Part shown: one piece after another, positions 55,191 to 64,000 of the stretch
How the letters are laid out: the number at the start of each line of letters is the position of its first letter
Numbering within the stretch: position 1 is the first letter of the stretch
NCBI GenBank assembly: GCA_943736015.1
Contig: OX031060.1
Coordinates: 4,973,501-5,037,500, forward strand
From: Tridacna crocea
Taxonomy: Eukaryota > Mollusca > Bivalvia > Cardiida > Cardiidae
Length of the DNA stretch: 64,000 bases
Direction of reading: 5' to 3'
Translations under genes and position numbers: made by a program
The notes under the pieces: model-generated
Seen by the model: the letters and a program-made list of their open reading frames with translations, nothing else
What the model was told of the DNA's origin: nothing
Databases searched by the model: none

Positions 55191-55408
55191 GTCTTTACCA
55201 TACAATCCTGACTTTTAACAACCCTGAAGAAGTCTTTGGAAAACACTCTTGGAAAAGAAGAAAATGCTGATAATCAGCATTTTCTCCTTTTACCTCAGTG
55301 TTTTCTACTCTATCAAAGAGAGAAATCATCATTTCATCAATGTTCAATTTGTTCTATGCAAATGCTTTCAGTTTCGTCACATCCAAAATTTTGTTGTTTG
55401 GTAAAGAA
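55191..55408. mobile_element. TTAA MITE family A, in duplicated block (copy 2)
   Basis: Counterpart of the copy at 54647. The flanks are GTAA and TTAC, and the hairpin is intact. Confidence 0.75.
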
Positions 55409-55667
55409 TTACAGATGGTTGCTTTACATTATCTATAATCCTTTTCATATAAAACAAGAGAACTTGTACACTTTTATTAGTTCTGGTTAAGGTTTGTTGA
55501 CCTACTGGTGACCTAGTACAAAGAGGGACAGGGTTTTACTGTTGTGATAAGGCATTTTGTTATCCAATCAAACTGATCCTGCAACTTCAAGAAAACAATT
55601 GCCACAATACTGATTTTCTATATTTTGATGTTTCCCCACCCAAAATGGTTTGTAACAAGACCCTCTT

Positions 55668-55888
55668 TAACTTTAACCAGAAGACAAAATTTTTATAGCT
55701 GGTCATAATTGAAAGATGTTGCAGTCAACATAATAAATCTTCAAATTAGTAAAATTTGTATCAAAAAGGGTAGAAATCATTGCGTAAAACTAAGAAAATG
55801 CAGGTTACTGTTATTTTCTTCTTTTCTCACAATGTTTTTCACAGCTTTTTTTCTTTAGTGACCTAAAATGCAGGAATGAATGGTAATT
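55668..55888. mobile_element. TTAA MITE family A, reversed and decayed
   Basis: The left side has CTTTAACCAGAAGACAAAAT and the right side GGAATGAATGGTAATTG. Hairpin remnants AAGAAAATGCAGG and ATTTTCTTCTTTTC lie between. Confidence 0.45.
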
Positions 55889-56082
55889 GTTAAAAACTTC
55901 TCTTCACCATTACAGAAAAACTAGGCCTGTGGAGCGATACAGGCGCTCAAGCGCCTCTAGTTGATTATTTATGTGCTTTCTTTGCCTTTAGTTTTTCAGT
56001 ATATACATGTATATGTAATTTTCTTTTCTATCGGTATCTTTTTTTTTTCCACAATCATCAAATTCTTATTTCTTTATTTTTT

Positions 56083-57201
56083 AGCTCTACTGGTTGAAAG
56101 CCAGCAGAGCTTATGTCATGGTGTGGTTTCCATTGTCCGTCCGTCTGTCTGTCTGTCCGTCCGTTAGTCTTTTTCTTGTTTACACAATAAAATCTTCATT
56201 TCTGGTCAGATTTTCAGAAACTTACACAGTTTGTGTATCTCATAGATAGCTTTAACCCCATTGATTTTTGAAAAAATCCGACAAACGGTATGGGAAAAGT
56301 AGCCATTTCAAGTTCAGAATTTCTATTTCTTGTTTATGCGATAAAGTCTGTATTTCTGGTCAGATTTCCATGAAACTTGCAGAGTTTGTTTATCTTATCA
56401 ATAGTTTCAACCCTATTGATTTTGAAAAAAATTCCTACAAACAGTATGGGAAAAGTAGCCATTTCAAGTTGAAAACTTTCATTTCTTGTTTACGCAATAA
56501 AGTCTTTATTTTTGGTCAGATTTCCGTGAAACTTACACAGTTTTTTTTATCTCATCAATAGCTTTAACCCTATCTATTTTGAAAACATCTGACAAACAGT
56601 ATGGGAAAAGTGACCATTTCAAGTTTAAAATTTCCATTTCTTGTTTATTTGATAAAGACTTCATTTTTAGTCAGGTTTCCATGAAACTTGCAGAATTTAT
56701 TCATCTTATCAATAGCTTCAACCCTATCGATTTTGAAAAAAATCCAACAAAGAGTATGGGAAAAGTAGCCATTTCAAGTTGAAAAACTTTCATTTCTTGT
56801 TTACGCGATAAAGTCTTCATTTTTGGTCAGATTTCTGTGAAACTTGCACAGTTTGTTTATCTTATCAATAGCTTTAACCCTATCGATTTTGAAAAAAAAA
56901 TCTGACAAACAGTATGGGAAAAGAAGCCATTTGAAATTGAACAATTCCATTGCCTGTTTACATAATAAAGTATTTATTTGTGATCAGATTTTATTAATTT
57001 TTCAGCTTGTTTATCCCATCAATAGCTTTTTAACCCTGTTGAGTTTGAAAAAAAATCAACAAACAGTAATGGAAAAGTAGCCATTTTTAGTTGAAAATGT
57101 CAATTTTTATGTCTTTTTGCGTAATGAATTCCTATGTATGCTTTATTTAAAAGCAAACTCTTCGCCAGTAGAGCATATTCAGGCCCTTCAGGGCCTTCTA
57201 G
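56083..57201 (+). mobile_element. class II palindrome-ended element, complete, 155-bp array
   Basis: The 5' palindrome AGCTCTACTGGTTGAAAGCC...AGAGCT is followed by GTCCGTCCGTCTGTCTG. Six units keyed by CTTGTTTA start at 56175, 56329, 56485, 56640, 56796 and 56953. The 3' end is GCCAGTAGAGCA, the inverted counterpart of the start, then the hairpin AGGCCCTTCAGGGCCT and CTAG before TT. This is the best-preserved member in the window and defines both termini. Confidence 0.8.
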
Positions 57202-58270
57202 TTTTTTGGTTAGTGTCCCTGCCTTTCTATTTCATATTTGTGTTGGTATTCTTATGTAGATTGAAACAAGGGATGTTGGTTTTCCGGTCATACCGTTCTA
57301 GAGTTTTGAAAATAAAATTTAAACTTTGTTTTGGGGTTTTAGTCTTCATTAGTTTCATAATAGCAAATGATAATTATAACCCTTGGTAGGTTGAACACCG
57401 AATCACTTATCACAATCTTTTACATATTGTTTGATTGGTGGAAAATAACACAAATTGTATTCTCATGAGATGATTAAAAAAAAAAAAAAAAACATTATCA
57501 GTTTACTAAGTACAGATGATCTAATTTCTAAATTGCTTGCAGCATATTTGATTGCTATTATTACTTTTACTGCAATGTTTAATGCTTTGATGACATTGTA
57601 AATTACGCTTTGATGACATCGCAAATTAAGCTATTTTACTAAAGAAAAACATTGTTTAAAGGTTTATTGCCAAGATCATGTTTTTGACTGTCTGAAAATG
57701 CCAGTAAAAGAGAGAGCCAGATTAATTTGTTTTTTCACTTTTAATTTTTCTGTAGTACTGATGTTTTATTGAAGTTTATCAATAAAATACAATACATACA
57801 TGTATTGTCTAACCTGGATCTAAATGATCACCTTCCTCATGAACAAAAGCTGATCTAGATCATGTTCAGCTAGGAGACAGTTCCTGGACACTTTTTGTTC
57901 AAGGTCTAATTCCAAATAATTTCAATTATTTCATACTCAAATAAATAAACAAGATAGAGTGATAACAACAGTTTAATAAGCGTTAACGCAAATACTGTCA
58001 GGAAGAAACAGAGGATGTAAATATATAGGCGTGGAATGATTTGGCAGCTCTGAAGGACGATAAAAGGTTACACATGTAATGTCCTTGCATTGTGAAGATT
58101 CAGTCGAAAATAAGACATCCAGAGAACGAAAAGTAACTATTACGCTAGTAAATTTCCATTTGTAGAAGCAAAATTAAGTCACTACCAGGTACCCAGGAAG
58201 TGAGCTAGCTATTGCTCTACACGCGACTGATTTTTGCCGCTGCAAGAAATTTACACAAAATTTATCCCCC
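57202..58270. other. no gene seen
   Basis: AT-rich sequence with an A-run at 57475-57493. No splice-flanked open segment with a protein signature was found. Confidence 0.3.
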
Positions 58271-58276
58271 GAAAAA

Positions 58277-58806
58277 TTACTCGAGAGAAATATACTTTTC
58301 TATGACATCATTTAGGTAATCTAAATAAAATTCTAGACCTATCCTATTGAGGTAAATTCCATCGGGCCTAAAAAATGCTGTTTTAGCATCTATTTCGGGC
58401 TTGATAATGTCGGACTTACCCGACGAGCAAACTAACCTGTGGCATATTCTATTCACACGCCTACTCTTGATAGCATCGTATCCCCCAGAGGCTCCCACCA
58501 GGACCTGTCTCTAGAAAATATCCATCCAAGCTATGGTCGTCTGGGGAAAAGCCGCCCAAAGATAGGAAACCTCCGAGCGAATAACATCTTTGATTTCTAA
58601 GTTACCACCTAAGTGAATTATGATTAATTCGGGGCTGTTCAAGAACAACACTTTTGCCTCAACACTCCTCCTGAGACGGGTCTATCCGAGACCTCATACC
58701 CCTAACCACTCGATCGACTTGTTAGCTAAGCATAGATTTAGGGGTCCCTCTGTCGCTGGCATACACACCGGCCCAGTAAGGAATTGAGTCTCCAAGAATC
58801 CAAACC
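58277..58806 (-). pseudogene. SGNH-hydrolase-like protein of a tyrosine-recombinase element, broken
   Basis: Read leftward it has the GDS block (VWILGDSIPYWAG), a block like IIHLGG in the middle, and a C-terminal block RPDGIYLNRIGL. These are SGNH/GDSL esterase blocks, but the catalytic histidine of the last (D-x2-H) is tyrosine here. Stops and shifts interrupt the first half; the last 73 codons are open (58277-58498). It follows a tyrosine recombinase on the same strand, and SGNH-type genes are known from some Ngaro-like elements, which supports a mobile origin. Confidence 0.6.
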
Positions 58807-58889
58807 ACTTAAATGAAATAAAAATCAGTGAATATAAAATTGCATGTACACGATTAAAGATCATAAGATAAGAGATAAGCAGTTAAATG

Positions 58890-59860
58890 CGATTGTAGTT
58901 CCTATAGAAACCAGAAACCCATCGTCCAAGGAGCATAATAGCCTCCGACGAAACCCCCTGTATTGCTAAATCGGTTGCTCTTCCAATTCTAAAGCTATGT
59001 GTATGATACCTTCCTACAGTTTGTAGATTAGACGCAATAACACACTCTTCTAAGAATGCGGAGAATTGAGACCTAGTGACCGTGGATCCGCCACGATGTA
59101 CAAACAGCGGACCATTAACAGCTGGCCGTCAAGCTAGAAATTCATTCAGTGCCCATACTGGGCAGATCAACACATCTTGCTTTGGTAACTTAAGAGTGCA
59201 TTGTTTACCGTACTGATTTGTCTTGAAAAAGTGCAGACAGATAAAAACATGATTATTGGGGATAATGGACAATCTGATGCTGCCACTACCCTCTGATGCT
59301 CCAGATTTGAGGGAACGACTAGCTCACTTGCCCTAAAAAGCCCGAAATACGCTAAGGTAAACAAGGAGGTAAACAATGCCATCTCATAATCGTCATAAGC
59401 CACCTGTGGCAGGACGGGGCATATAGTTTCCCGATTTGAGGGAACGACTAGCTCACTTGCCCTATAAAGCCCAAAATACGCTAACGTAAACAAGGAGGTA
59501 AACAATGCCATCTCATAATCGTCATAAGCCACCTGTGGTAGGACGGAGCATATAGCTTCTAGGGAACATCTGTTAAGGGGGCCCGTGTATCTACTAATAA
59601 ACAACTTCTGCGACAGCCCTCAAGTAGCTTTCTTAAAACAAATATTTCAGTTAAATGGTCATGGCCATACAGCTTGTGAAAATAGTTTAGCTCTGCAAAG
59701 TAAGTAGTAATGGTTCTCGGGGATTTACCATTTTCAAAGCAGTATGCAATAAACAGAACTAGGTGCACACATGGTATTGGCCAGGTATTACTTAAACTAT
59801 AACTAGATCTAAATTTTGCGAAAGCCCTCTGTGCCACTACGTAGATCAGACGAGTATTTG
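58890..59860 (-). pseudogene. tyrosine recombinase of a DIRS/Ngaro/Crypton-like element, broken
   Basis: The N-terminal core-binding domain has SNTWPIPCVHLVLFIAYC and GKSPRTITTYFAELNYFH. The catalytic domain has the first arginine block LFTLAYFGLFRASELV and further on HTHSFRIGRATDLA (H-x2-R), then LLGRWVSGFYRNY, which supplies the GRW and a candidate nucleophile tyrosine. A 129-bp in-frame duplication (43 codons, starts 59304 and 59433) repeats the arginine block. Stops near 59130 and a frame change near 59560 break it. Such enzymes insert circular DNA by site-specific recombination. Confidence 0.75.
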
Positions 59861-60772
59861 GTGCAAAACTTCTGTGTCACAGGCTTTTGAAAGCTCTTTT
59901 TGCTAGCAAAATACCTTAAAAAAGTTTGAGCATTGTGTGAGTAAGTGATAGCTGCGGCACAAAAAGTAATCGGACTTGACCAATCCACACACTTTCAAGT
60001 CTTTCTTTGATGTTCGAGGCCATTTAAGTATTATTTAAATATGATGAGGAAGTCATCAGTCTATCTAGGGCTTTCTTAGAGTTCTTTAGTGAGTGAAACT
60101 ACTTTGTGTGGTATACACACTTCCAAAGTCACTGTCTGCTTTGCAACCTTACCATTGTTGAAACAATGATCAGCAGGCCCTCGTAAAGAACAATGTAAGT
60201 GTTCACAAAATCCAAAGATTAAGATGTGATGATTAAGATCAGATAAAGAATAGATTCTGCTGCAGAAGGGCCATGGATACGATCCATTAATTGCCAGCTA
60301 AACTTATTAAAATTGTGACTCTCACATGTAATCCTCTGGCAGTTCAAGACAACTGGGATACATCTAAAACTATTACTTGACAAAACAAAAAACTAAGTAC
60401 TCAACTTTATTTTTAGCTGGGCTGTTTTTGAAGAGAATTTCGAGGTGTTTTCATGGCCCTATTGTTGTTGCCTTGTTGTGAAATGTCTTTGATATTTTAT
60501 ACTATCCCTGTCATTACTGAAGATGTATACTTCAGAATAGTTGTTAACAACTTAAAGGAGACTAATTGTGAAGTACTTAAAGGAAAAATCATACAATAGG
60601 AGTAGGTATTAACTATTTTGAAACAGTGATGCCCCAGTTTTGACCAAGAATATTTACTAAAAATCAAGCAATGGCAGCCAAGGGTTAGCATCTCCATGTA
60701 GGGTCCGTGTGCAGGTTTCATTGTGGAAATTAAAATTCTTAATGATACACTATAAAGTTTTTTCAGCATGTT

Positions 60773-60803
<31 letters not shown>

Positions 60804-61430
60804 GATGTGTTCATTTCAATTTTATCAGATGCATTCATTATGCCTCTAGTAAGAGATATAATACATGAATATTTTTCTTCCTTTTTTAGCATGCAATAAT
60901 TATGAAATGTGTATGTGAAATTTCTTGAAAATGTAGGTGTAGAAATTGTGACTACCAGTTGTCATATAATATTATTTGACCATGAACCAAAATGAACCAA
61001 AATGTCAAGGAACTGTCTCACAAAATCTTACTTTGATTTCATCTTAAGAATCTGAAGGCAGTTTGCCTTTAAACTCATCACTCTTTACACATTGTTCAGG
61101 AATTTTCGCAAAGTGGTGATTCAGCCTCAAACCACCATGATAACTTGATCTACCTTGTTATTTGATATATTAGATATTTTCCTACAAAAGCAAATACTCA
61201 TATTGAAGCTTTGCCTTATTCACATTACATGCCAATGTTTCATGGCTACGACAAAATTCAAGGTACTGTAACTTACGTAGGTTTTTACAATTAGTTTAAC
61301 TAAATATCACATCCAATATGGGCTACCTTCAACAAAATAGGGCTTAAAATGAAACTTTGCCAGGGGATTTATTGATACCATATGATGCTGCTTGCTCAGT
61401 CCGATTTAGGCTAATGTTAAAGTTAATATA
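59861..61430. other. no gene seen; (TG)n microsatellite inside
   Basis: A TG repeat lies at about 60772-60804. Short frames show no recognisable domain or paired splice sites. Confidence 0.3.
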
Positions 61431-61439
61431 GCATTTAGT

Positions 61440-61560
61440 TAGAAAAATTTAGAATCAACAATAATTTTCCTCCTTTTCCCATTATGCTTTGTACCCTTTG
61501 AAAGAGAAATTTTATGTGTAAGATATAATTGCATTTGTCATCTGCAAATGCTTTCAAGGA
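61440..61560. mobile_element. TTAA MITE family A, right-half remnant
   Basis: TTTTCCTCCTTTTCCCATTATG and TTTGTCATCTGCAAATGCTTTC match the right half of the family. The ends are lost. Confidence 0.5.
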
Positions 61561-61604
61561 AACAATTCTTACTGGTAAAAAAATTTGATAAACTCAATGT
61601 CTGT

Positions 61605-63147
61605 CGTGCGTTGTCCACAATTTCTTTATTTAAAAATCTTCTCCTCCTAAACCGCTGGGCCAATCTTGATGAAACTTGACAGGGATGTTCCTTGGGTGAA
61701 GCTCTACCAAAGTTGTTCAAGATATTGAATTCCACTCATAACTCTGGTTGCCATGGCAACCAAAAGGAAAAAAAATAGCAAAATCTTTGAAAATCTTCTT
61801 CTCTGAAACTAGAAGGCGTAAAGCTTTGATATTTGGTATGTAATAATTCCTTGTGAACCTCTTCCAAGATTTTTCATATGATGTCCCTGGGTTCAAAACT
61901 GGCCCCATCCTGGGGGTCACAAGTTTGAAACATAGGAACAAAGAAGGAAAACTTCAAAATTCTTCTTTTCTGAAACTAGAAGGTACAAAGCTTTGATATT
62001 TGGTATGTAGCATCTCCTAGTAGACCTCTACCAAGATTGTTCATATGATGACCCTGGGGTCAAAACTGGCCCCGCGCCGGGGGTCACAAGTTTGAAACAT
62101 AGGAACAAGGAAGCAAAACTTTAAATTCTTCTTCTCTGAAACTAGAAGGTGCAGAGCTTTGATATTTGGTATGTAGCATCTCCTAGTAAACCTCTACCAA
62201 GTTTTATTCCATATGATGTCCCTGGGGTCAAAACTGGCCCCGCCCGGGGGTCTCAAGTTTAAAACATGGGAACAAGGAAAGAACAATTTAAAATTCTTCT
62301 TTTCTGAAAGTAGAAGGGACAGAGCTTTGATATTTGCAATGCAGCATCTCCTAGTGGACCTCTGCCAAGATTGTTCATATGATATCCCTTGGGTCACAAT
62401 TGGCCCAGCCCCGTGGGTCACAACTTTGAAACATAGAAATGAAGAAGGAAAACTTTAAAATTCTTCTAGTCTGAAACTAGGTGGTACAGAGCTTTGATAT
62501 TTTGTATGTAGCATCTCCCAGTGAACCTCTACCAAGATTGTTCATATGATGCCCCTTGGGTCAAAACTGGCCCCGCCCGGGGGTCACAAGTTTGAAACAT
62601 AGGAACAAAGAAGGAAAACTTTAAATTTCTTCTTCTCTGAGACTAGAAGATGTAGAGCTTTGATACTTGTTTAGTAGGATCTCCTAGTGGATTTCTACAA
62701 TGTTTGTTCATATGATGTCCCTGGGGTCAAAACTTGCCCTGCCTCGTGGGTCACAAGTTCGAAACATAGGAACAAAGAAGAAAAACTTGAGAATTTTTCT
62801 TCTCTGAAACTAGAAGACGTAGAGCTTTGATATTTGGGATGCAGCATCTCTTAGTGGACTTCTACAAAGTTTCTTCATACGATGCCCCTGGGGTCAAAAC
62901 TTGGCCTGCCCCAGGGGTCACAAGTTCGAAACATAGGAACAAAGAAGGAAAACTTTAAAATTCTACTTCTCTAAAACTAAAAGGTGTAGAGCTTTGATAT
63001 TTTGTAAGTAGCATCTCCTATTGGACCTCTACCAAGTTTTTTCTTAAGATGCCCCTGGGGTCAAAACTGGCCCTGTCCAGGGTTCACAAGTTTGATTTTA
63101 CAGCTTAGTACTCAGGTGAGCGATATAGGACCATTATGGTCCTCTTG
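61605..63147 (+). mobile_element. class I element, 5'-truncated, with eight 167-bp units
   Basis: It starts within the GTCTGTCG tract without a palindrome. Units keyed by TGAAACTAGAAGG start at 61804, 61971, 62137, 62305, 62472, 62638, 62805 and 62972, spaced 166-168 bp. The 3' end is complete: GTACTCAGGTGAGCGATAT, the hairpin AGGACCATTATGGTCCT, then CTTG before TT. This end defines the class I 3' terminus. Confidence 0.8.
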
Positions 63148-63148
63148 T

Positions 63149-63418
63149 TGTACATGGTGTTCAAAGGCCTTGTTCCTCCCAGTAGATAGAACTCTAAATT
63201 GTTTTGTAAAGGGTCAGATCAGGTGAAACTGCGTTTGATAGTGAAATTTCAGGGCCAAAGTTTCACTGACGATATCAGCCTTAGACTTCATGTTCTGTCT
63301 GATCTTGATCTACTCTATCTTGTGTCTGATCTTGGTACGTACTACTTTCAAAAAACATAAAAAAGTGCCTAGGGCTTTGAGTAGATGACATTGAGGAGAA
63401 GTGCGGTGTACAAGAACC
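63149..63418. other. no gene seen
   Basis: Short spacer with loosely repeated CTGATCTTGATCTACTC and CTGATCTTGGTACG phrases, similar to those near 14860-15180. Confidence 0.25.
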
Positions 63419-63422
63419 TTAA

Positions 63423-63643
63423 CCCTTTATCCCATAAGGCATTTCTATGATATCTCTAATTAACCCTAAATAACAGCAAGGATGAAGCCATTTCTTATGT
63501 GTATATGAGACCTTTTGAAAGCATAGAAAACATTGTGACAAAAGGTGAAATTGCTCGTCACGAGCAATTTCACCTTTTGCCACAATGTTTTCCAAAGGCT
63601 CCTACAAGCAATGCATAGAAATGAGTATCTATGGAGTAAAGGG
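63423..63643. mobile_element. TTAA MITE family B, full length
   Basis: It is flanked by TTAA at 63419-63422 and 63644-63647. The ends are CCCTTTATCCC and GGAGTAAAGGG. The central hairpin GAAAACATTGTGACAAAAGG...CACAATGTTTTC closes over GTCACGAGC. It is reversed relative to the copy at 6343. Confidence 0.85.
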
Positions 63644-63933
63644 TTAACTTCCTGTGTCTTTATTGAGGAGTTATTGTCCTTTTTTTCTTAACTTTAATTG
63701 CTAGGTCTATCGGTATGTGAGGGTCTTGGCCATCCCCCAACACACCTTACATATCAGTGTCAGTAAACATTTTGTTAGTAGTACATGTTTACAATATCGT
63801 TATGTTTCATTGTGTTAAAAATTTCAAAATCTTTTCTAATTCTACAATTTCCCCATTCCAGAATTTCAAGTTAAATAATTTATAATTGATATGGCAAAAT
63901 ATTGATCATGTCGTGACAACAAAGCTCTTTTTA

Positions 63934-64000
63934 AGCTCACCTGAGCACGAAGTGCTCATGGTGAGCTTTTTGTGATCGCCCAATGTCCGTCGTCCGTCTT
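63934..64000 (+). mobile_element. class I palindrome-ended element, 5' end at the window edge
   Basis: AGCTCACCTGAGCACGAAGT...GGTGAGCT is followed by GTCCGTCGTCCGTC and continues off the right edge. Confidence 0.75.

Larger units (their letters stand above)
54593..55614 (+). repeat. tandem duplication of about 490 bp, offset 543 bp
   Basis: The block from AAACTATTTGTTGGATTTAA at 54593 recurs at 55136 and stays aligned through GCCACAATAC (about 55078 and 55614). Each copy contains a family A MITE, so the MITE was duplicated as part of the block. Confidence 0.85.
55086..55960 (+). mobile_element. class II palindrome-ended element with both ends
   Basis: It begins AGCTCCACCGGCCGAAGGCC...GAGCT after TTTTT. 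It ends CCTGTGGAGCG, the inverted counterpart of the start, followed by the hairpin AGGCGCTCAAGCGCCT and CTAG before TT. The usual GTCC tract is deleted right after GTTGTGTC. Two MITE copies lie inside it. Confidence 0.65.

Noticed and set aside
58277..58498. Host esterase gene
   Set aside because: It keeps only SGNH fragments, lacks the catalytic histidine and follows a transposon recombinase.
60497..60892. 131-residue minus-strand frame
   Set aside because: It includes a run encoded by the (TG)n microsatellite and has no domain or splice context.

Overview
This is animal nuclear DNA: spliced exons with consensus sites, multi-kilobase introns, no operons, and dense nested transposons. It most likely comes from a bivalve mollusc. 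That is inferred from a multi-BIR inhibitor-of-apoptosis (IAP) gene, nucleosome-length tandem repeats inside short elements, a Maverick/Polinton, tyrosine-recombinase elements and TTAA MITEs. No marker in the window names a species.

The one host gene I can model is an IAP-type gene on the plus strand. Exon 1 (9378-11250) has a long low-complexity N-terminus and a complete BIR domain. A second BIR is split over exons 2-4 (12084-12209, 16007-16045, 51821-51957), and exon 5 is 53385-53445. Splice phases agree at every junction. The gene continues past the last exon found. Its third intron is about 35.8 kb and is almost wholly mobile DNA. One other possible host exon, encoding a membrane helix, lies at 6139-6243.

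Region by region. 1-6050: mariner remnant, two palindrome-ended tandem-repeat elements and a 1000-bp element with inverted termini. 6300-9100: TTAA MITEs and a minus-strand LTR-retrotransposon 5' end. 9378-16050: IAP exons with MITEs, a SINE and tandem-repeat elements in the introns. 16253-25760: tandem-repeat elements around a broken Maverick/Polinton, a DIRS-like RT-RNase H fragment and a LINE interrupted by a MITE. 25760-28980: mostly unassigned DNA with a 31-32-bp minisatellite. 29001-51011: one near-complete LINE of about 6.1 kb, expanded to 22 kb by a 6.2-kb foldback element, a 7.9-kb Ty3/Gypsy element and a 1.8-kb palindrome-ended element. 51500-57200: MITEs, SINEs, exons 4-5 and a second class of palindrome-ended elements. 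58277-59860: tyrosine recombinase plus SGNH hydrolase remnants. 61600-64000: 167-bp satellite-bearing element, a MITE and the start of another element.

Most mobile coding regions carry stops or frameshifts. The most informative features are structural: target-site duplications and insertions whose removal restores a reading frame, which date the insertions relative to one another. The most distinctive are the foldback element and the palindrome-ended elements that resemble Helentron-associated non-autonomous elements.
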